A stretch of DNA of 64,000 bases from Shewanella aestuarii (GCF_011765625.1 NZ_CP050313.1:2662501-2726500), one strand, 5' to 3'. Positions 13,001 through 20,825 are shown, counted from the stretch's first letter. The notes: generated by a model from the letters alone, not told the origin. Numbers and translations: made by a program.

Positions 13001-14146
13001 ACCACCTTCTCCTGTCATTGTCAATTGACTCACATCAATATCATTATTAGCCCCTAGTACTGAAACAAAGTTAGTTCCAGTTACAGTCAAAGTATGTGTA
13101 CTACTATCATAAGCAGCTGATGTTATGGTCGGTGCTGCGATATTTGAAACCGTAATTCCATTACCCGTTAAATCTTCTGGTGCAGAAGCAGTTGAATTCC
13201 AATTTGCAGCTGCAGCTAAGTTATATGTAGTTGCATTGGTGGAACTTGTGCCATTTTTATTTAATAAACCATTGATAGCCAATTTGTCTTCTGCATTTAA
13301 AATCACAGTAAAAGCTGTGGCACTGCTAGCCTTTACATCAGCACTTGTTAGTGCATACAAGCCCCCATTGTTTCCCGTCAGAGTTAGATTGCTAACATCA
13401 ATATCATCTCCAGAAGTTATATTCTCTGCAGTTACTGACAATAGGCCAGTATCAGCATCGTAAGTGGCGCTAGTAATTGATGGGATCCCTGCAGATGCGA
13501 CCTCAAAAACGAATTTATCGAATAAAAATTGTTCCCCATACTTGAAAGCTATAACAGAATAAAAACGAACTTCATCTACATCATCAAAACCGTTATCTAG
13601 TGCAACAACTTTTTGCTCATTAATACTAAAAGGAATACTTTGAGTTGCAACAGAGACACCATCTCTAAATCCCTCAACAAATAAAGAAGTAGTATCGCCT
13701 CCTAACTCAGTCACAATAACACTTTGAAAATCGAACTCTTGACCATCAGCTTTTTTAACGATAAAACGAACACCTGTCCCGAAAAAAACTCCATCAGCCT
13801 GATAGTACACTCCCCCATATGGTGTTCCGATACCCAATTGTTCAGGACTGATATAAATGATATTCCTATCAACGCTTTCTTCGTCGTGAGGAACTTCTGG
13901 AAAACCATCATTATTCTCATCGCCAAAAATCAAAAATCCTTCTTTTTCGTACATTCGAGAATCTATACCTTCGTCAAAGGCATTTTTATTAATACGATTA
14001 TTTTGAGTAGTTATCCCTAATGTAGACAAATCAATTGTCACTATTGCTGAAATGGCAGGAGAGCTTATGAGCAGACCACATAAAATCAAGACAACACAAA
14101 ATATTTTATGTAAAAAAGAAAGTAGCTGAGGAGGCGTGATGATCAA
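3356..14146 (-). CDS. Giant secreted/surface Ig-like and Fn3 repeat protein fused to a C-terminal outer-membrane barrel
   Basis: Very large modular exported protein, probably an adhesin or matrix protein (inference). A TTG at 14146 is preferred as start because AAGGAG lies 8 nt upstream; the frame is open to an earlier TTG at 14173. A signal peptide ends near SSPAISA. Next come an N-terminal domain, three about 115-residue repeats (near 13.47-12.38 kb), then ten 173-residue units of Ig-like plus fibronectin type III domains (12133-6944). After these are a putative Ig (He_PIG-like) domain, several cadherin-like/Big_9 domains (motifs LANDIDADDDPL, LDVLSNDTDPD), a Calx-beta-like stretch and an acidic DSDGDLIPD calcium-binding segment. 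A GGGS-hydrophobic-basic tail (about 4095-4022) resembles a GlyGly-CTERM signal. Unusually the frame continues into a second signal-like sequence and a beta-barrel. No catalytic domain is recognised. It is flanked by convergent and divergent space, so it is monocistronic. Confidence 0.85.
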   Translation of the reverse strand: MIITPPQLLSFLHKIFCVVLILCGLLISSPAISAIVTIDLSTLGITTQNNRINKNAFDEGIDSRMYEKEGFLIFGDENNDGFPEVPHDEESVDRNIIYISPEQLGIGTPYGGVYYQADGVFFGTGVRFIVKKADGQEFDFQSVIVTELGGDTTSLFVEGFRDGVSVATQSIPFSINEQKVVALDNGFDDVDEVRFYSVIAFKYGEQFLFDKFVFEVASAGIPSITSATYDADTGLLSVTAENITSGDDIDVSNLTLTGNNGGLYALTSADVKASSATAFTVILNAEDKLAINGLLNKNGTSSTNATTYNLAAAANWNSTASAPEDLTGNGITVSNIAAPTITSAAYDSSTHTLTVTGTNFVSVLGANNDIDVSQLTMTGEGGFTYTLTSPDVEVLSQTSFSVPLNATDYDIIETIFNKNGSSSTSGTTYNLAAADDWNSDVTGADIEDLTNTLTVSNVPSPAISSATYDAISGVLVVSGTGLLKYAGGMNDINVAKFTISGDSSSYTLTSPDVEITSGTSFSITLNATDKSALISRLNQNGTSSVGATTYNFAAAEDWNLGADPSLSIEDVTGNPITVSNIVAPSAPTIGIATAGDAQASVTFTASASNGGSAITGYTVTASFGDITATGTSSPITVTGLTNGTTYSFSVTATNAAGTSSSSSASNEVTPQGSQTISFNHPGSQDFGTSPTLSATASSGLIPVFTSSTPSVCTITSGGAVTFVATGTCTINANQSGNAAYAAASEVTQSFAVNGVKPDAPTIGTATAGDGEATVTFSAPSNNGGASISSYTVTSNPGGLTATGTGSPLTVTGLTNGTTYTFSVTATNAAGESDSSSASNSVTPQGSQTISFNHPGSQDFGTSPTLSATASSGLIPVFTSTTTGVCTITSGGALTFVATGTCTINANQAGNAAYAAAPEVTQSFAVNGVAASAPTIGTATAGDGEATVTFSAPSNNGGASISSYTVTSNPGGLTATGTGSPLTVTGLTNGTTYTFSVTATNAAGTSSSSSASNEVTPQGSQTISFNHPGSQDFGTSPTLSATASSGLIPVFTSSTPSVCTITSGGAVTFVATGTCTINANQSGNAAYAAAPEVTQSFAVNGVKPDAPTIGTATAGDGEATVTFSAPSNNGGASISSYTVTSNPGGLTATGTGSPLTVTGLTNGTTYTFSVTATNAAGTSSSSSASNEVTPQGSQTISFNHPGSQDFGTSPTLSATASSGLIPVFTSSTPSVCTITSGGAVTFVATGTCTINANQSGNAAYAAAPEVTQSFAVNGVAASAPTIGTATAGDGEATVTFSAPSNNGGASISSYTVTSNPGGLTATGTGSPLTVTGLTNGTTYTFSVTATNAAGESDSSSASNSVTPQGSQTISFNHPGSQDFGTSPTLSATASSGLIPVFTSTTTGVCTITSGGALTFVATGTCTINANQSGNTAYAAAPEVTQSFAVNGVAASAPTIGTATAGDGEATVTFSAPSNNGGASISSYTVTSNPGGLTATGTGSPLTVTGLTNGTTYTFSVTATNAAGTSSSSSASNEVTPQGSQTISFNHPGSQDFGTSPTLSATASSGLIPVFTSSTPSVCTITSGGALTFVATGTCTINANQAGNAAYAAAPEVTQSFAVNGVAASAPTIGTATAGDGEATVTFSAPSNNGGASISSYTVTSNPGGLTATGTGSPLTVTGLTNGTTYTFSVTATNAAGTSSSSSASNEVTPQGSQTISFNHPGSQDFGTSPTLSATASSGLIPVFTSSTPSVCTITSGGAVTFVATGTCTINANQSGNAAYAAAPEVTQSFAVNGVAASAPTIGTATAGDGEATVTFSAPSNNGGASISSYTVTSNPGGLTATGTGSPLTVTGLTNGTTYTFSVTATNAAGTSSSSSASNEVTPQGSQTISFNHPGSQDFGTSPTLSATASSGLIPVFTSTTTGVCTITSGGALTFVATGTCTINANQSGNTAYAAAPEVTQSFAVNGVAASAPTIGTATAGDGEATVTFSAPSNNGGASISSYTVTSNPGGLTATGTGSPLTVTGLTNGTTYTFSVTATNAAGTSSSSSASNEVTPQGSQTISFNHPGSQDFGTSPTLSATASSGLIPVFTSSTPSVCTITSGGALTFVATGTCTINANQAGNAAYAAAPEVTQSFAVNGVAASAPTIGTATAGDGEATVTFSAPSNNGGASISSYTVTSNPGGLTATGTGSPLTVTGLTNGTTYTFSVTATNAAGTSSSSSASNEVTPQGSQTISFNHPGSQDFGTSPTLSATASSGLTPVFTSSTPSVCTITSGGALTFVATGTCTINANQAGNAAYAAAPEVTQSFAVNGVAASAPTIGTATAGDGEATVTFSAPSNNGGASISSYTVTSNPGGLTATGTGSPLTVTGLTNGTTYTFSVTATNAAGESDSSSASNDVTPNGAPVIISTPILNTEQNASYFYTLKAKDNIGDTLTYSAEKHPNWLIFNSVTGELTGVPKRENVGEHYIELRVTDEAGLYDTQTFTLTVVAVNSAPLASDAVITLEEDSSALISFTALDEDGDEVTFEIVEKPVYGILEQHGSMWLYTPDANFNGSDSVRFIAKDAEFSSNVGVISIRVTAINDAPEAIDDEYIMEVSESGYNFAVLDNDLDVDGDPLQIEGVATELGVVQIEGSLIKYLAPKGFVGPVAMRYSISDGHKSRSHARVQLLITGVSSSDAPVITVPPEVIANATGLKTKLNLGVATAVDKDGNQLSVSLINPDQLFSPGQHFAYWKATDSQGLTSIKAQKVTVNPLVSVISRDGILAEGNEAEISVLLNGEAPQYPLSIPFTLGGSADANDHDLVEGEFIIDTGLTASLVFNIIDEGAAESDEELIVSLAPTLNLAANNVARFKITDTNIAPNAKILVTQAGEARSQISKQDGKVYIDAQIYDLNAQDNLDEEWLLKPLVMETDEQGNYFEPHLFDEGSYIINLIVTDDGEPQLSTSVQMTLLLKDEFSSLTDNDSDGDLIPDIEEGFADNGGNGIPDYLEIANTCNVIQLNPPINGMTAILAESEPGTCLGLGNTAIREGNDGIEISLDAVPHDEEVIFLKGLFDFNITSLPSKGESVSVVLPQQLPLPTNAVYRKFNQGIWATFIENSNNLLSSSLGSLGNCPPPLSAEWQPGLTEGHWCVQLTIEDGGPNDADGLLNGTIVDLGGVAVMLNNNHAPIAIADAVIVPMNQYTDIDVLANDIDADDDPLSIKQVISQFGSVIVQDNQVITYIPADDFIGVDELFYTISDSNGGSSFTELVVTVVGNRAPFAIDDIASTDDKTVLILDVLSNDTDPDHQELTLIEASAEQGDVMIQNNLLHYSPKSGFEGVDIVNYTITDGEGGEATANVTINVKAFKTLVLDNGSGGGSVHWLWICLLIPILLVRHKLSMLVNFEFALLRRTWFTICSCFLVLLLGLNSSQAKEVASPWYLDVNISFNKADISKMDLQQRVTQGYINSFDNSDIGFGIHVGYRVNSLFTFEIGYLDLGEGEATIIGETIDSGKFHESMKTVSPVLPDGASIGARLTLTESQNWRFSLPLGVIFWESELYSDLQDESLTTELDGIDWYAGLRLDYKIFENWSMGLEFNYYAIAPNDILSYQFHFLYQF
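6944..12133 (-). repeat. Ten tandem 519-bp coding repeats (Ig-like + Fn3, 173 residues each)
   Basis: The same landmark (TTTGACTGCC on the plus strand) recurs at 7453, 7972, 8491, 9010, 9529, 10048, 10567, 11086, 11605 and 12124, exactly 519 bp apart. Each unit codes an Ig-like domain starting GSQTISFNHPG and an Fn3 domain starting APTIGTATAGDGEA. Long stretches are identical between copies. A few linked variants (STPSV or TTTGV; NQSGNAAY, NQSGNTAY or NQAGNAAY; KPDAP or AASAP; TSSSSSASNEV or ESDSSSASNSV) mark the units. The array looks richer in G+C than its flanks. The copy number may be affected by assembly collapse. Confidence 0.95.
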
Positions 14147-14173
14147 AACCTTTACTCCTTTTTTATCTAGCAA

Positions 14174-14884
14174 ACTTTTACGTTAACACCATAAATAAAG
14201 CTTAGTACATAACATTAAAGAAAGACCAATTCGTCAATAAAGAGGTCTGGTGCTGAAGAAGATGGCCTTGAATTAGCCCTAAAAGACAGGGCGAGTTCAT
14301 ATTTTGTTAACATGTAACAGTACGGATTTGCGTATCGGCATGACTTGATTGATCATGTAATTCTCCTGAACTTAATCCATGTCCATATTTGAACACTTGA
14401 AACTTATCGCTCCATCGCTCTTACATCATCTCGACCATGATTTAATAGATAATCATTTTCTTGTTTTAGCCGAAATCGATTCAGGTTGTGCTGGCTGGCC
14501 AACTATCTAACTAAGAATTTGTCAAAGGGAACCTATCGTGGCTTGGTAATCATCGAGGTTTTGACAAAAAAGCAGCGTCTCGGTCTTCCATCGGTTGAAT
14601 GAATTTGACCGTATTACACCGGCATTGAACAAAGTCGATTGACGGGCTTATCTAGGGTGACCCAATTCCGTTCAACGGTGCAAACTTACGAGGTTCGCAA
14701 TACAGATGGCTTCGGTAGGAACACCAATTGATTGTAATAAGTAAAAAAATGCCTATCTAGCTTCAGCTGAATAGGCAAAAGGTTGGATAAACTGAGAAGT
14801 TGATGGAAAAAGGAGTTAATTCCACCAATAACGATAAGTTTAGTTCAATATTTCAAAAAAGCATCAAAGTCATCAAAAAGATAA
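14174..14884. other. Gene-poor stretch upstream of the giant gene
   Basis: About 710 bases hold no open frame I can support. The part nearest the giant gene is expected to carry its promoter, but no convincing -35/-10 pair stands out. The only structured element is the hairpin and T-run at 14743-14777. The sequence may contain decayed gene remnants, but none is recognisable. Confidence 0.5.
14743..14777 (-). terminator. Rho-independent terminator for minus-strand transcription
   Basis: On the minus strand a hairpin with 7-bp arms (TGCCTAT and ATAGGCA) is followed by seven T. It would end transcripts coming from the small remnant frame at 15091-14885. Confidence 0.6.
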
Positions 14885-15091
14885 TTAACTCGTTTGTGCA
14901 TATCCGTCAGGTAGCTGCGCTTCGTGGTTAACATTCCAAGATAACAGCTTGTCGATATTGGGCTTGGATGGGAAAAGTGCATGAAAGTAACCCTGATATG
15001 AGCATATCTCTACTTGACCATTTTTCTTTGCGAGTTCAAGGGTACGACCAGGCGTTAACGTCAACCTTAACCTTTTGTGAATAAGGTCCAC
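14885..15091 (-). pseudogene. Short remnant frame, possibly the end of an EAL-type protein
   Basis: A 68-residue frame opening at GTG. Its middle (LELAKKNGQVEI, then SYQGYFHA) faintly resembles the end of EAL domains, where a QGY-(F/L)-(F/Y)-x motif is followed by a short tail. The usual EGVE motif is missing, so if the match is real this is an internally deleted fragment. No ribosome binding site is evident. A terminator lies about 110 bases downstream in the right orientation, suggesting it once ended a transcribed gene. It could equally be a chance frame. Confidence 0.3.
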
Positions 15092-15222
15092 TCACAAGTT
15101 AAGCTAACACCTGAGTTGGCAGATCTCCTCAAACTGTTCTATATGACAAGTAACGTCAGTAAGCAAAATTGTGATCATAACCAACATGTTACGACTTCCT
15201 TTTAGGTATTTTTTAAGAGGCA

Positions 15223-16053
15223 ATGATGAAATATGCAATTTTATTAATAGCATGCAATATAACGCTACTTTTTATGCCGACTTCTGTTTCCGGGGAGATC
15301 AGACTGACTATCGGAAGCGATCATTGGCCGCCCTATGAACTGGCCGAAAAGGATTTTGTAACCAATGGTTTCAGTACTCAAGTCGTCGAAGCGGTTTTAA
15401 AGCGTATGAATATGCAGATCGAAGGCAAGATCCAGCTCTATCCCTTTGCACGATTAGAGCATCATATTTTACACGGTCACATTGATGCAGCATTCAGTCT
15501 GAGTTCCAATACAGAACGACAAAAACAATGTTATTTTCCAGCGGAACCCTTAATTGATTCTAAATGGGTCCTATTTATCCGTCAGGAGGATAAAAATAGG
15601 CTAAGGTTTTCCACGTTAGATGACTTAAAAGGCAAAACCATCGGTGTTGTCAGGCAATATGCCTATACTCCGGCGTTCTGGGCGTTTTTAAAAAAAGAAA
15701 ACAATTATGAAACTGTCAGTAATGATGAGCAAAATTTTATCAAATTGCGCTCTGGACGCATTGATTATGTCATTGCAGAATATGCCAATGCGTTAACGAT
15801 ATTGAAAAAGCTGGGACTAAGTGATGAGTTAATGCCCTTGTTAACTCAGCCTGTTTACAAGACAGAATTATATGTTATTTTTAATAAACAACGTATTTCT
15901 GAACAATTTGTCAATCGGTTTTCCGATACCTTGAAAGCCTTCAAGCGCACGTCTGAATATGACCGTATTTATGAAAATTATTTTTTAACGCATCCTCTTG
16001 ATAAAGTTCATTTTTCTCATGTTTGTCACAGGGGTAATTGCGCTGTAAACTAG
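15223..16053 (+). CDS. Periplasmic substrate-binding protein (SBP family 3, amino-acid-type)
   Basis: A 276-residue exported protein with a signal peptide (hydrophobic core IACNITLLFM, cleavage near SVSG/E). The mature part starts with IRLTIGSDHWPPYEL, the typical first strand of family 3 solute-binding proteins. DDLKGKTIGVVRQYAYTPAF and a region ending RIDYVIAEYANA fit the second lobe and hinge. AAGAGG lies just before two adjacent ATG codons, so the start may be one codon later. No permease or ATPase gene is nearby. Orphan proteins of this kind are common in Shewanella and relatives and may act as sensors or scavengers rather than in an ABC importer. The ligand is unknown. Confidence 0.8.
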   Translation: MMKYAILLIACNITLLFMPTSVSGEIRLTIGSDHWPPYELAEKDFVTNGFSTQVVEAVLKRMNMQIEGKIQLYPFARLEHHILHGHIDAAFSLSSNTERQKQCYFPAEPLIDSKWVLFIRQEDKNRLRFSTLDDLKGKTIGVVRQYAYTPAFWAFLKKENNYETVSNDEQNFIKLRSGRIDYVIAEYANALTILKKLGLSDELMPLLTQPVYKTELYVIFNKQRISEQFVNRFSDTLKAFKRTSEYDRIYENYFLTHPLDKVHFSHVCHRGNCAVN

Positions 16054-16524
16054 TCAATTGATACCCTGTCAAGGTTTTGCGAAGAGTTATCTCTATTCGG
16101 TTTTTATATCACACTCACTATTAACCAATATATTCAATCACTTACAGCAAAAACCTACTAACCCTGAGACATTTTTTGTCTGATAATGGCAATTTGAGAC
16201 AATTAACCTTCGCCTTTTCCTGAGACTAAAATGTGAATTCTACGCATAAAAATTGTCGCTAAAGCGGCATTATTGATGACTTTAAGTTCTAACCAAGCGA
16301 TTACCTGCATACAATGCTATGGCTGTGAATTTGCATAAATATTTGATCCACTAATTGCATGATTTTTTGCCCCACTGAAACAATTTTAACCAATTAATAG
16401 TCTTATCATTATTCGCTATAATCATGGATCATTTTCAAATGCAAATGAGTACTAAATTCGGATGACTATTTGAATGCAAATTAACACGATGATGTGAATC
16501 CCTGAATGTCTAAGGCCACTAAAT

Positions 16525-16580
16525 TACACTTTTATGCGCATAAAAATGTAAAAAAACGCACTTTTATGCGCGTAAAAGTG
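16525..16580. promoter_or_regulatory. Two tandem palindromic operator-like sites
   Basis: Site 1 (16525-16550) is a 26-bp palindrome with one mismatch around the core TTTTATGCGCATAAAA. Site 2 (16559-16580) is CACTTTTATGCGCG followed by TAAAAGTG, with one mismatch. Their centres are 32 bp apart, about three helical turns, as expected for cooperative dimer binding. There is no T-run, so a terminator is unlikely. No regulator gene or promoter-facing gene is adjacent, so the sites are orphaned. Confidence 0.5.
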
Positions 16581-16597
16581 TGACTTAGCCACTTCTA

Positions 16598-16641
16598 CGT
16601 AAAACCTCGCCCGATAAGGGGGGATATAAGGCGAAATTGCT
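16598..16641. repeat. IS200/IS605-like end hairpin, copy 1
   Basis: A block starting CGTAAAACCTCGCCCGAT and ending GATATAAGG matches the block at 20836-20872, which lies beside IS200/IS605 tnpA and tnpB remnants. A further shared 12-mer (AGCAATTTCGCC) sits beside both copies but in opposite orientation. It is probably a solo element end or a footprint of a lost insertion. Confidence 0.45.
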
Positions 16642-16679
16642 AAAATTCACCTTGTTGTTGATAGCTGTGGACAGCCAGT

Positions 16680-17684
16680 TTATGAGTGAATGGTGAATTG
16701 GAATGTTTGGTTTAACAAAGGCTGCACCTGAACCACTCTGGAGACAGGTTCAGCATTGATATAACGCCTTGGATCGATGATCACAAATCCCCAAAACTGC
16801 AAAAATCGCTCAATAAACCTAGTTTCGATGAGCATGCTTAAGCTTTTTTCCGGTGGAAAGTAATCATCTATAGGCAATAGCTTCAGCAAATCGGGAAAAG
16901 CGGTCTGCACATCTTTAACGAGCTGATCAACATTGCCGTGGATTTGGATACGCCACAACATAAACACCCAAAAGGTACGCAGGTCAAAATCGTATTCAAA
17001 ACCGTCCAAATACCCCCAATTATATTTACCAATTGCGGCTTCTAACATAGGTTTAAAAAATGCCTGTATGCCTAAGGCGTGATACTGCTTTTGCGCTGTT
17101 TTTTTTACATGGTAGCGCCCGCTATGTTGATAAATAATACCACTCATTTCGGCTAGTACTCTGGTGTAGTGCAAGGCATTGAATTTGTCTTCGTTACTGC
17201 CCGCAAATTCACTGATACTGATATTGACATTAAACTGTGAAACGGCAAATTCAGGTAGTAATTCACTCGCAGATTTGACTAGCTTAGTAGGCAAATTGCC
17301 TTTGCTCGTGGCTTTAAATGAGCCATCTTGCGTGATAGCCTCATCTAGAATTAACGCTAAATAACGCATGACAGGACAGGCTATCAACTCGTCTGGACTT
17401 TTGATGTTCACCCACTGTAATTGATCAAAAGGAGCATAAAGCCAATTGGTCATTTGTGTTGGCGACAAACCACAAAAATCGGGATGAGGCTGATTATTTC
17501 GAGCCTGCACTTTGTGCTGTAAAGCAACGTTAAGTTCATCAAGACTTAAATGAGGATTCATTGCCAACATGCCTTCAGCATCATCAAAGATTTGCGCATG
17601 TTGCTTGGAGACACTGCTCATACAACAACGTTTAAACTTTTTACCACTACCACAGTGGCAAGGATCGTTACGACCGAGCTTCAT
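16680..17684 (-). CDS. SEC-C zinc-motif protein
   Basis: A 334-residue protein starting MKLGRNDPCHCGSGKKFKRCC, a canonical N-terminal SEC-C motif. SEC-C motifs bind zinc through Cys-Xaa-Cys and a Cys-Cys or Cys-His pair, and occur on SecA and many stand-alone proteins. The remaining 310 residues are predicted soluble and I recognise no enzymatic motif in them. The start is fixed by the motif position and by a purine-rich GAAGGAACAAT just upstream of the ATG. The gene is monocistronic. Function is unknown. SEC-C proteins recur in defence and stress loci, but nothing here proves such a role. Confidence 0.75.
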   Translation of the reverse strand: MKLGRNDPCHCGSGKKFKRCCMSSVSKQHAQIFDDAEGMLAMNPHLSLDELNVALQHKVQARNNQPHPDFCGLSPTQMTNWLYAPFDQLQWVNIKSPDELIACPVMRYLALILDEAITQDGSFKATSKGNLPTKLVKSASELLPEFAVSQFNVNISISEFAGSNEDKFNALHYTRVLAEMSGIIYQHSGRYHVKKTAQKQYHALGIQAFFKPMLEAAIGKYNWGYLDGFEYDFDLRTFWVFMLWRIQIHGNVDQLVKDVQTAFPDLLKLLPIDDYFPPEKSLSMLIETRFIERFLQFWGFVIIDPRRYINAEPVSRVVQVQPLLNQTFQFTIHS

Positions 17685-17959
17685 TATTGTTCCTTCTTAA
17701 AAACCGACTAACCTCATTGGCGCCTAATACTCATTAAAATACTCGCTCATTGGTTAAAAGTCTTTCTACCGTTTTCATTGATGGCAACATGCGAATGCTT
17801 CCATTATGTTCACACTATCCTTTAGCGGAAATATATCTTAGTTAATTATTGATTTTGATCACAATGACTTTGTATTCACATTAAAGAAATAAGTTGATAA
17901 CGCTGTCATAAATATTTTAAACTTATTAAGATGCGAACAAATAACTAAGGAATGGTTAT

Positions 17960-18232
17960 ATGCAATTGATAATGAATTTCATAGCAGTGATGAGCAGCGA
18001 CCTAATCGTGGTCGTAGCGATATTTGTATGTTTGTCTATATACTGCATTTGTAACGCATTTTTTAGAAACCTCTATCTAGAACAGCCGCTCATTTATTCA
18101 ACTCTTAAACCTGGAACCCTCCAACATATCAAAAAATCTAACGATGAAATTAGCCGACAAGTTATCCTCGGTAATATAGTGTCTGTGATTTTAGCGGTAG
18201 CGAGTGGAATACTGTTTTACATCGCCAATTAA
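17960..18232 (+). CDS. Small membrane protein of unknown function
   Basis: A 90-residue protein with two predicted membrane helices, about residues 13-34 (DLIVVVAIFVCLSIYCICNAF) and 70-88 (IVSVILAVASGILFYIA). A polar loop containing IKKSNDEISRQV lies between them. TAAGGAATGG lies upstream of the ATG. No homologue is recognised. The spacing of the helices and the charged loop support a real protein rather than a chance frame. Its neighbours give no functional clue. Confidence 0.6.
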   Translation: MQLIMNFIAVMSSDLIVVVAIFVCLSIYCICNAFFRNLYLEQPLIYSTLKPGTLQHIKKSNDEISRQVILGNIVSVILAVASGILFYIAN

Positions 18233-18643
18233 TGTAGTCATAAGAAATGAAAAAGAATAATGTTTATCACTTATTGACTTATCCCCCAGCTAAAGCAAGG
18301 GGATCCTAAGAGCTATTACAGCACAAAGACAAGTCTAGTGTTTAACTGCTACCTTTTCTTCTACAAGACTGTCTAGTCCGACCGAAACCGCAAAGGTCAA
18401 TTTTCAGCTGAGCGAAGTCTTTATGTTTCGATCCCAAATTTTTCATAATCGTTAAACTTTCTCGCATCTTGATTAATATCGCATAAAAAATTGACATGCT
18501 GTAACTCCAAAATTTGGGACAAAGAACATCCTCCATGAATTTTAATTATTCATCAGCGATGATTTTAAAACGCATACACAACAAGGGGTGCCATAAATAA
18601 AATTTTGATTAATAAAAATTATCTCTGTCGTTTCTAAATAAAA
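18233..18643. other. Intergenic region with repeat-element remnants
   Basis: About 410 bases hold no supported gene. A short frame on the minus strand (18342-18536) has no recognisable domain and overlaps repeat sequence, so I leave it out. Present are a hairpin-bounded repeat (18276-18335) shared with 31801-31863, and a 10-bp inverted pair TCCCAAATTT (18432-18441) and AAATTTGGGA (18510-18519). This resembles mobile-element debris. Confidence 0.5.
18276..18335 (+). repeat. Dispersed hairpin repeat, copy 1
   Basis: The block opens GACTTATCCCCCAGCTAAAG, continues AAGAGCTATTACAGC and closes AAGTC. It matches the reverse strand of 31801-31863 almost base for base, and in shortened form matches 33623-33656. 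The outer GACTT and AAGTC are inverted. It is probably a non-autonomous derivative or solo end of an IS200/IS605-type element. Confidence 0.6.
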
Positions 18644-20704
18644 TTATAAACTAAACCGATTCAGTTCATTATTTAAGTTATTAGACAATTTAACCATTTG
18701 TTCAGCACTTTCATTCATTTCAATAGAATCATTAGCCGTTTGATTGGATAACTCTCTAATTTCTACAATACGCTTACTAATATCGTCTGTTGTATAAGCT
18801 TGTTCTTCTGCCGCTGTAGCAATTTGAGTACTAATATCAGTTATCTTTAATACTGAAGTCAGAATATTGTTGAATACTTCCGTGACACTTTCAGTCTGAC
18901 CAACAATTTGCTCAACTTTAGATAAACCATTATTCATCGACTTTTGAGATACACTTGCGCTTTGCTGGACCTGCTTAATCATAGACTCGATTTCTGTTGT
19001 AGAATTTTGCGTATTTTGCGCCAAAGACCTAACTTCATCAGCAACCACAGCAAATCCTCTACCTAATTCACCCGCTCTTGCCGCTTCAATTGCAGCATTT
19101 AAAGCTAATAAATTAGTTTGATCGGCAATTTTCTTTATAACATCCAAAATACTGGCAATATTTTCAGCACTATTTGATAAATCAGTGATCATTAGATTAG
19201 TATCTCTCAAACTTTCTGCTAATTGATGAATATCTTTAGTCACTGATGCGACATCTTTATTGCCATGATTAACTAATTTGTGGGCTTCACTGGCTGAGTC
19301 TGCAGCAAAAGATGAATTTGATGCCACCTCAGCTGCAGTTGCTCGTAACTCTTCCATAGCTGTCGCTATCTGATCTGTTGAAGAGTTTTGTAACGCAACA
19401 TTCTTAGACGTTTGCTCTGCCACGGTTAACAACCGCTGAGAAGATGTTTGCTGAACTCTAGATGAATCAGCCACGTTTTTAATCAAGCTCTTCAAGTTGC
19501 GTGACATATCGAGCATTGCGGCATAGACACCTGTTTCATTGCCAATATTCGAATATGACTGAGTTAAATCACCGTCTGCAATTTTACGAGAAATACTCGC
19601 GAGTATTGAAGGTTCCAAACCAACAAGTTTCATCACGTCTTTAACAATATAAATTGCGGCTATAATCGCCAGAATAATTCCAATAACAGCACTAAAAAAT
19701 AAAATGGTTATAGTATTTTTTGCTGTTGATTCCGCGTCTGCCGATCTGCTAACAATCAATTTTTCTTCTGCATTTACAAAGTCAGCGATTTCACCTCGGA
19801 TCGCATCCATATATTTTTTACCTAAACCTTTTTCAATGAATGCCGTGATATCGGCCATAGTCATGGTGACTTCATTCATTTTTCTGCGTGCTTCAATTTC
19901 AGGCAGTGCTGCTTCTGTAGACCATTCATCAGCAAATTGTTTAGCTGTTACTAACTGCTGTTTAATATTTACAACCGAATAAGTGACCGTTGCTAAATGT
20001 TGTTCAAATAACTCAAGGCGTTTAACGAAATCTATTCTTCCCTGTTTATAAGGTTCTAATGATTCTTCTTTACCCGACAACAAAAAACCTCGTTGACCAG
20101 TTTCTTGATTTATCATGTCATTTAATAAATTAAGCACTAAAAATTGCCCATATGAGTCGCGGTTTTGTTTCATGGTTGCATCTAAATCTGCAACAACACT
20201 CCTAAAAGCATCAAATTTTTGTTTACCAACTAATCGAGCTGATACTCGCTTAAACTCAGCTTCAGCTTGTTCGCCCTTAACTATTTCCTTTCGAATATTT
20301 ATTTGGGGTTCCGCCGCTTCTTCAATCCATTTACGTTTCATACCATCGATAGTTTGTAATCTTGAAACTTGCGCAGGATTATCACTAACCAATTCTCGTA
20401 ATTTCACTATCTCATCATTAAATAATTCTTGCCCCTTAAAGTATGGTTCTAGATATATTTTATCGCCGGCAACCAGAAAACCTCTCATTCCAGTTTCCAT
20501 ATCCACCATACTACTCATTAATAACTTACCTCTTGCCATCACCTTATGAGTATGATCTACCCAGAAATTAGCATGATTCAAAGCATTAACATTGATATTG
20601 ACAAATATCGAGATAAGAAGTATTGCAATGACAGGCAAACTGAAACCAACTAAAAGCTTTGATTTTAAGGATAAACCATTGAAATTTTGCGTCATAAATG
20701 TCAT
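18644..20704 (-). CDS. Methyl-accepting chemotaxis protein with two CHASE3 sensor repeats
   Basis: A 686-residue membrane chemoreceptor. TM1 is about residues 17-36 and TM2 about 328-350. The periplasmic part carries two CHASE3-like repeats, recognisable by [11 protein letters not shown] and [11 protein letters not shown] followed by EPY-(F/K)-x-G. After TM2 come a HAMP-like region and the long signalling coiled coil. Its conserved tip is present ([16 protein letters not shown], then [15 protein letters not shown]). It would report to CheA and CheW at the pole. The ligand is unknown. No C-terminal CheR-tethering pentapeptide is present. It is monocistronic, and M4 is an alternative start. Confidence 0.93.
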   Translation of the reverse strand: MTFMTQNFNGLSLKSKLLVGFSLPVIAILLISIFVNINVNALNHANFWVDHTHKVMARGKLLMSSMVDMETGMRGFLVAGDKIYLEPYFKGQELFNDEIVKLRELVSDNPAQVSRLQTIDGMKRKWIEEAAEPQINIRKEIVKGEQAEAEFKRVSARLVGKQKFDAFRSVVADLDATMKQNRDSYGQFLVLNLLNDMINQETGQRGFLLSGKEESLEPYKQGRIDFVKRLELFEQHLATVTYSVVNIKQQLVTAKQFADEWSTEAALPEIEARRKMNEVTMTMADITAFIEKGLGKKYMDAIRGEIADFVNAEEKLIVSRSADAESTAKNTITILFFSAVIGIILAIIAAIYIVKDVMKLVGLEPSILASISRKIADGDLTQSYSNIGNETGVYAAMLDMSRNLKSLIKNVADSSRVQQTSSQRLLTVAEQTSKNVALQNSSTDQIATAMEELRATAAEVASNSSFAADSASEAHKLVNHGNKDVASVTKDIHQLAESLRDTNLMITDLSNSAENIASILDVIKKIADQTNLLALNAAIEAARAGELGRGFAVVADEVRSLAQNTQNSTTEIESMIKQVQQSASVSQKSMNNGLSKVEQIVGQTESVTEVFNNILTSVLKITDISTQIATAAEEQAYTTDDISKRIVEIRELSNQTANDSIEMNESAEQMVKLSNNLNNELNRFSL

Positions 20705-20825
20705 CCAATTTTAAGGTGCGGAATATTTGAAAATAGACATTCAAATACCCAGTTAGTAGTACTCAATATAGACTATTAGTTTTTATATCGCTCACTCACG
20801 CCTTAAATAGATAATTTTTAACCTT

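Larger units (their letters stand above)
16054..16679. other. Convergent intergenic region with orphan palindromes and an IS-end-like hairpin
   Basis: About 625 bases lie between the 3' ends of the binding-protein gene and the SEC-C gene. No gene is supported. It contains two tandem palindromes (16525-16580), a hairpin resembling an IS200/IS605 element end (16598-16641), and two direct AATGCAAAT motifs (near 16439 and 16474). This looks like the site of a lost mobile or toxin-antitoxin module. Confidence 0.6.

Noticed and set aside
13125..13463. Plus-strand frames opposite the giant gene (also at 6369-6704 and 12654-12863)
   Set aside because: They mirror the strongly biased codons of the real minus-strand gene, have no ribosome binding sites and resemble no protein family.
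3356..14146. Giant protein as an RTX toxin or T1SS adhesin with C-terminal secretion signal
   Set aside because: No GGxGxDxUx nonapeptide repeats and no adjacent T1SS genes are visible, and the C-terminus is a barrel.
14221..14740. Gene-free stretch before the giant gene checked for transposase remnants
   Set aside because: Reading all frames gave no recognisable motif, so no feature is called.
18342..18536. 64-codon minus-strand frame near 18.4 kb
   Set aside because: It overlaps repeat debris and an inverted repeat, and has no recognisable domain or good start site.
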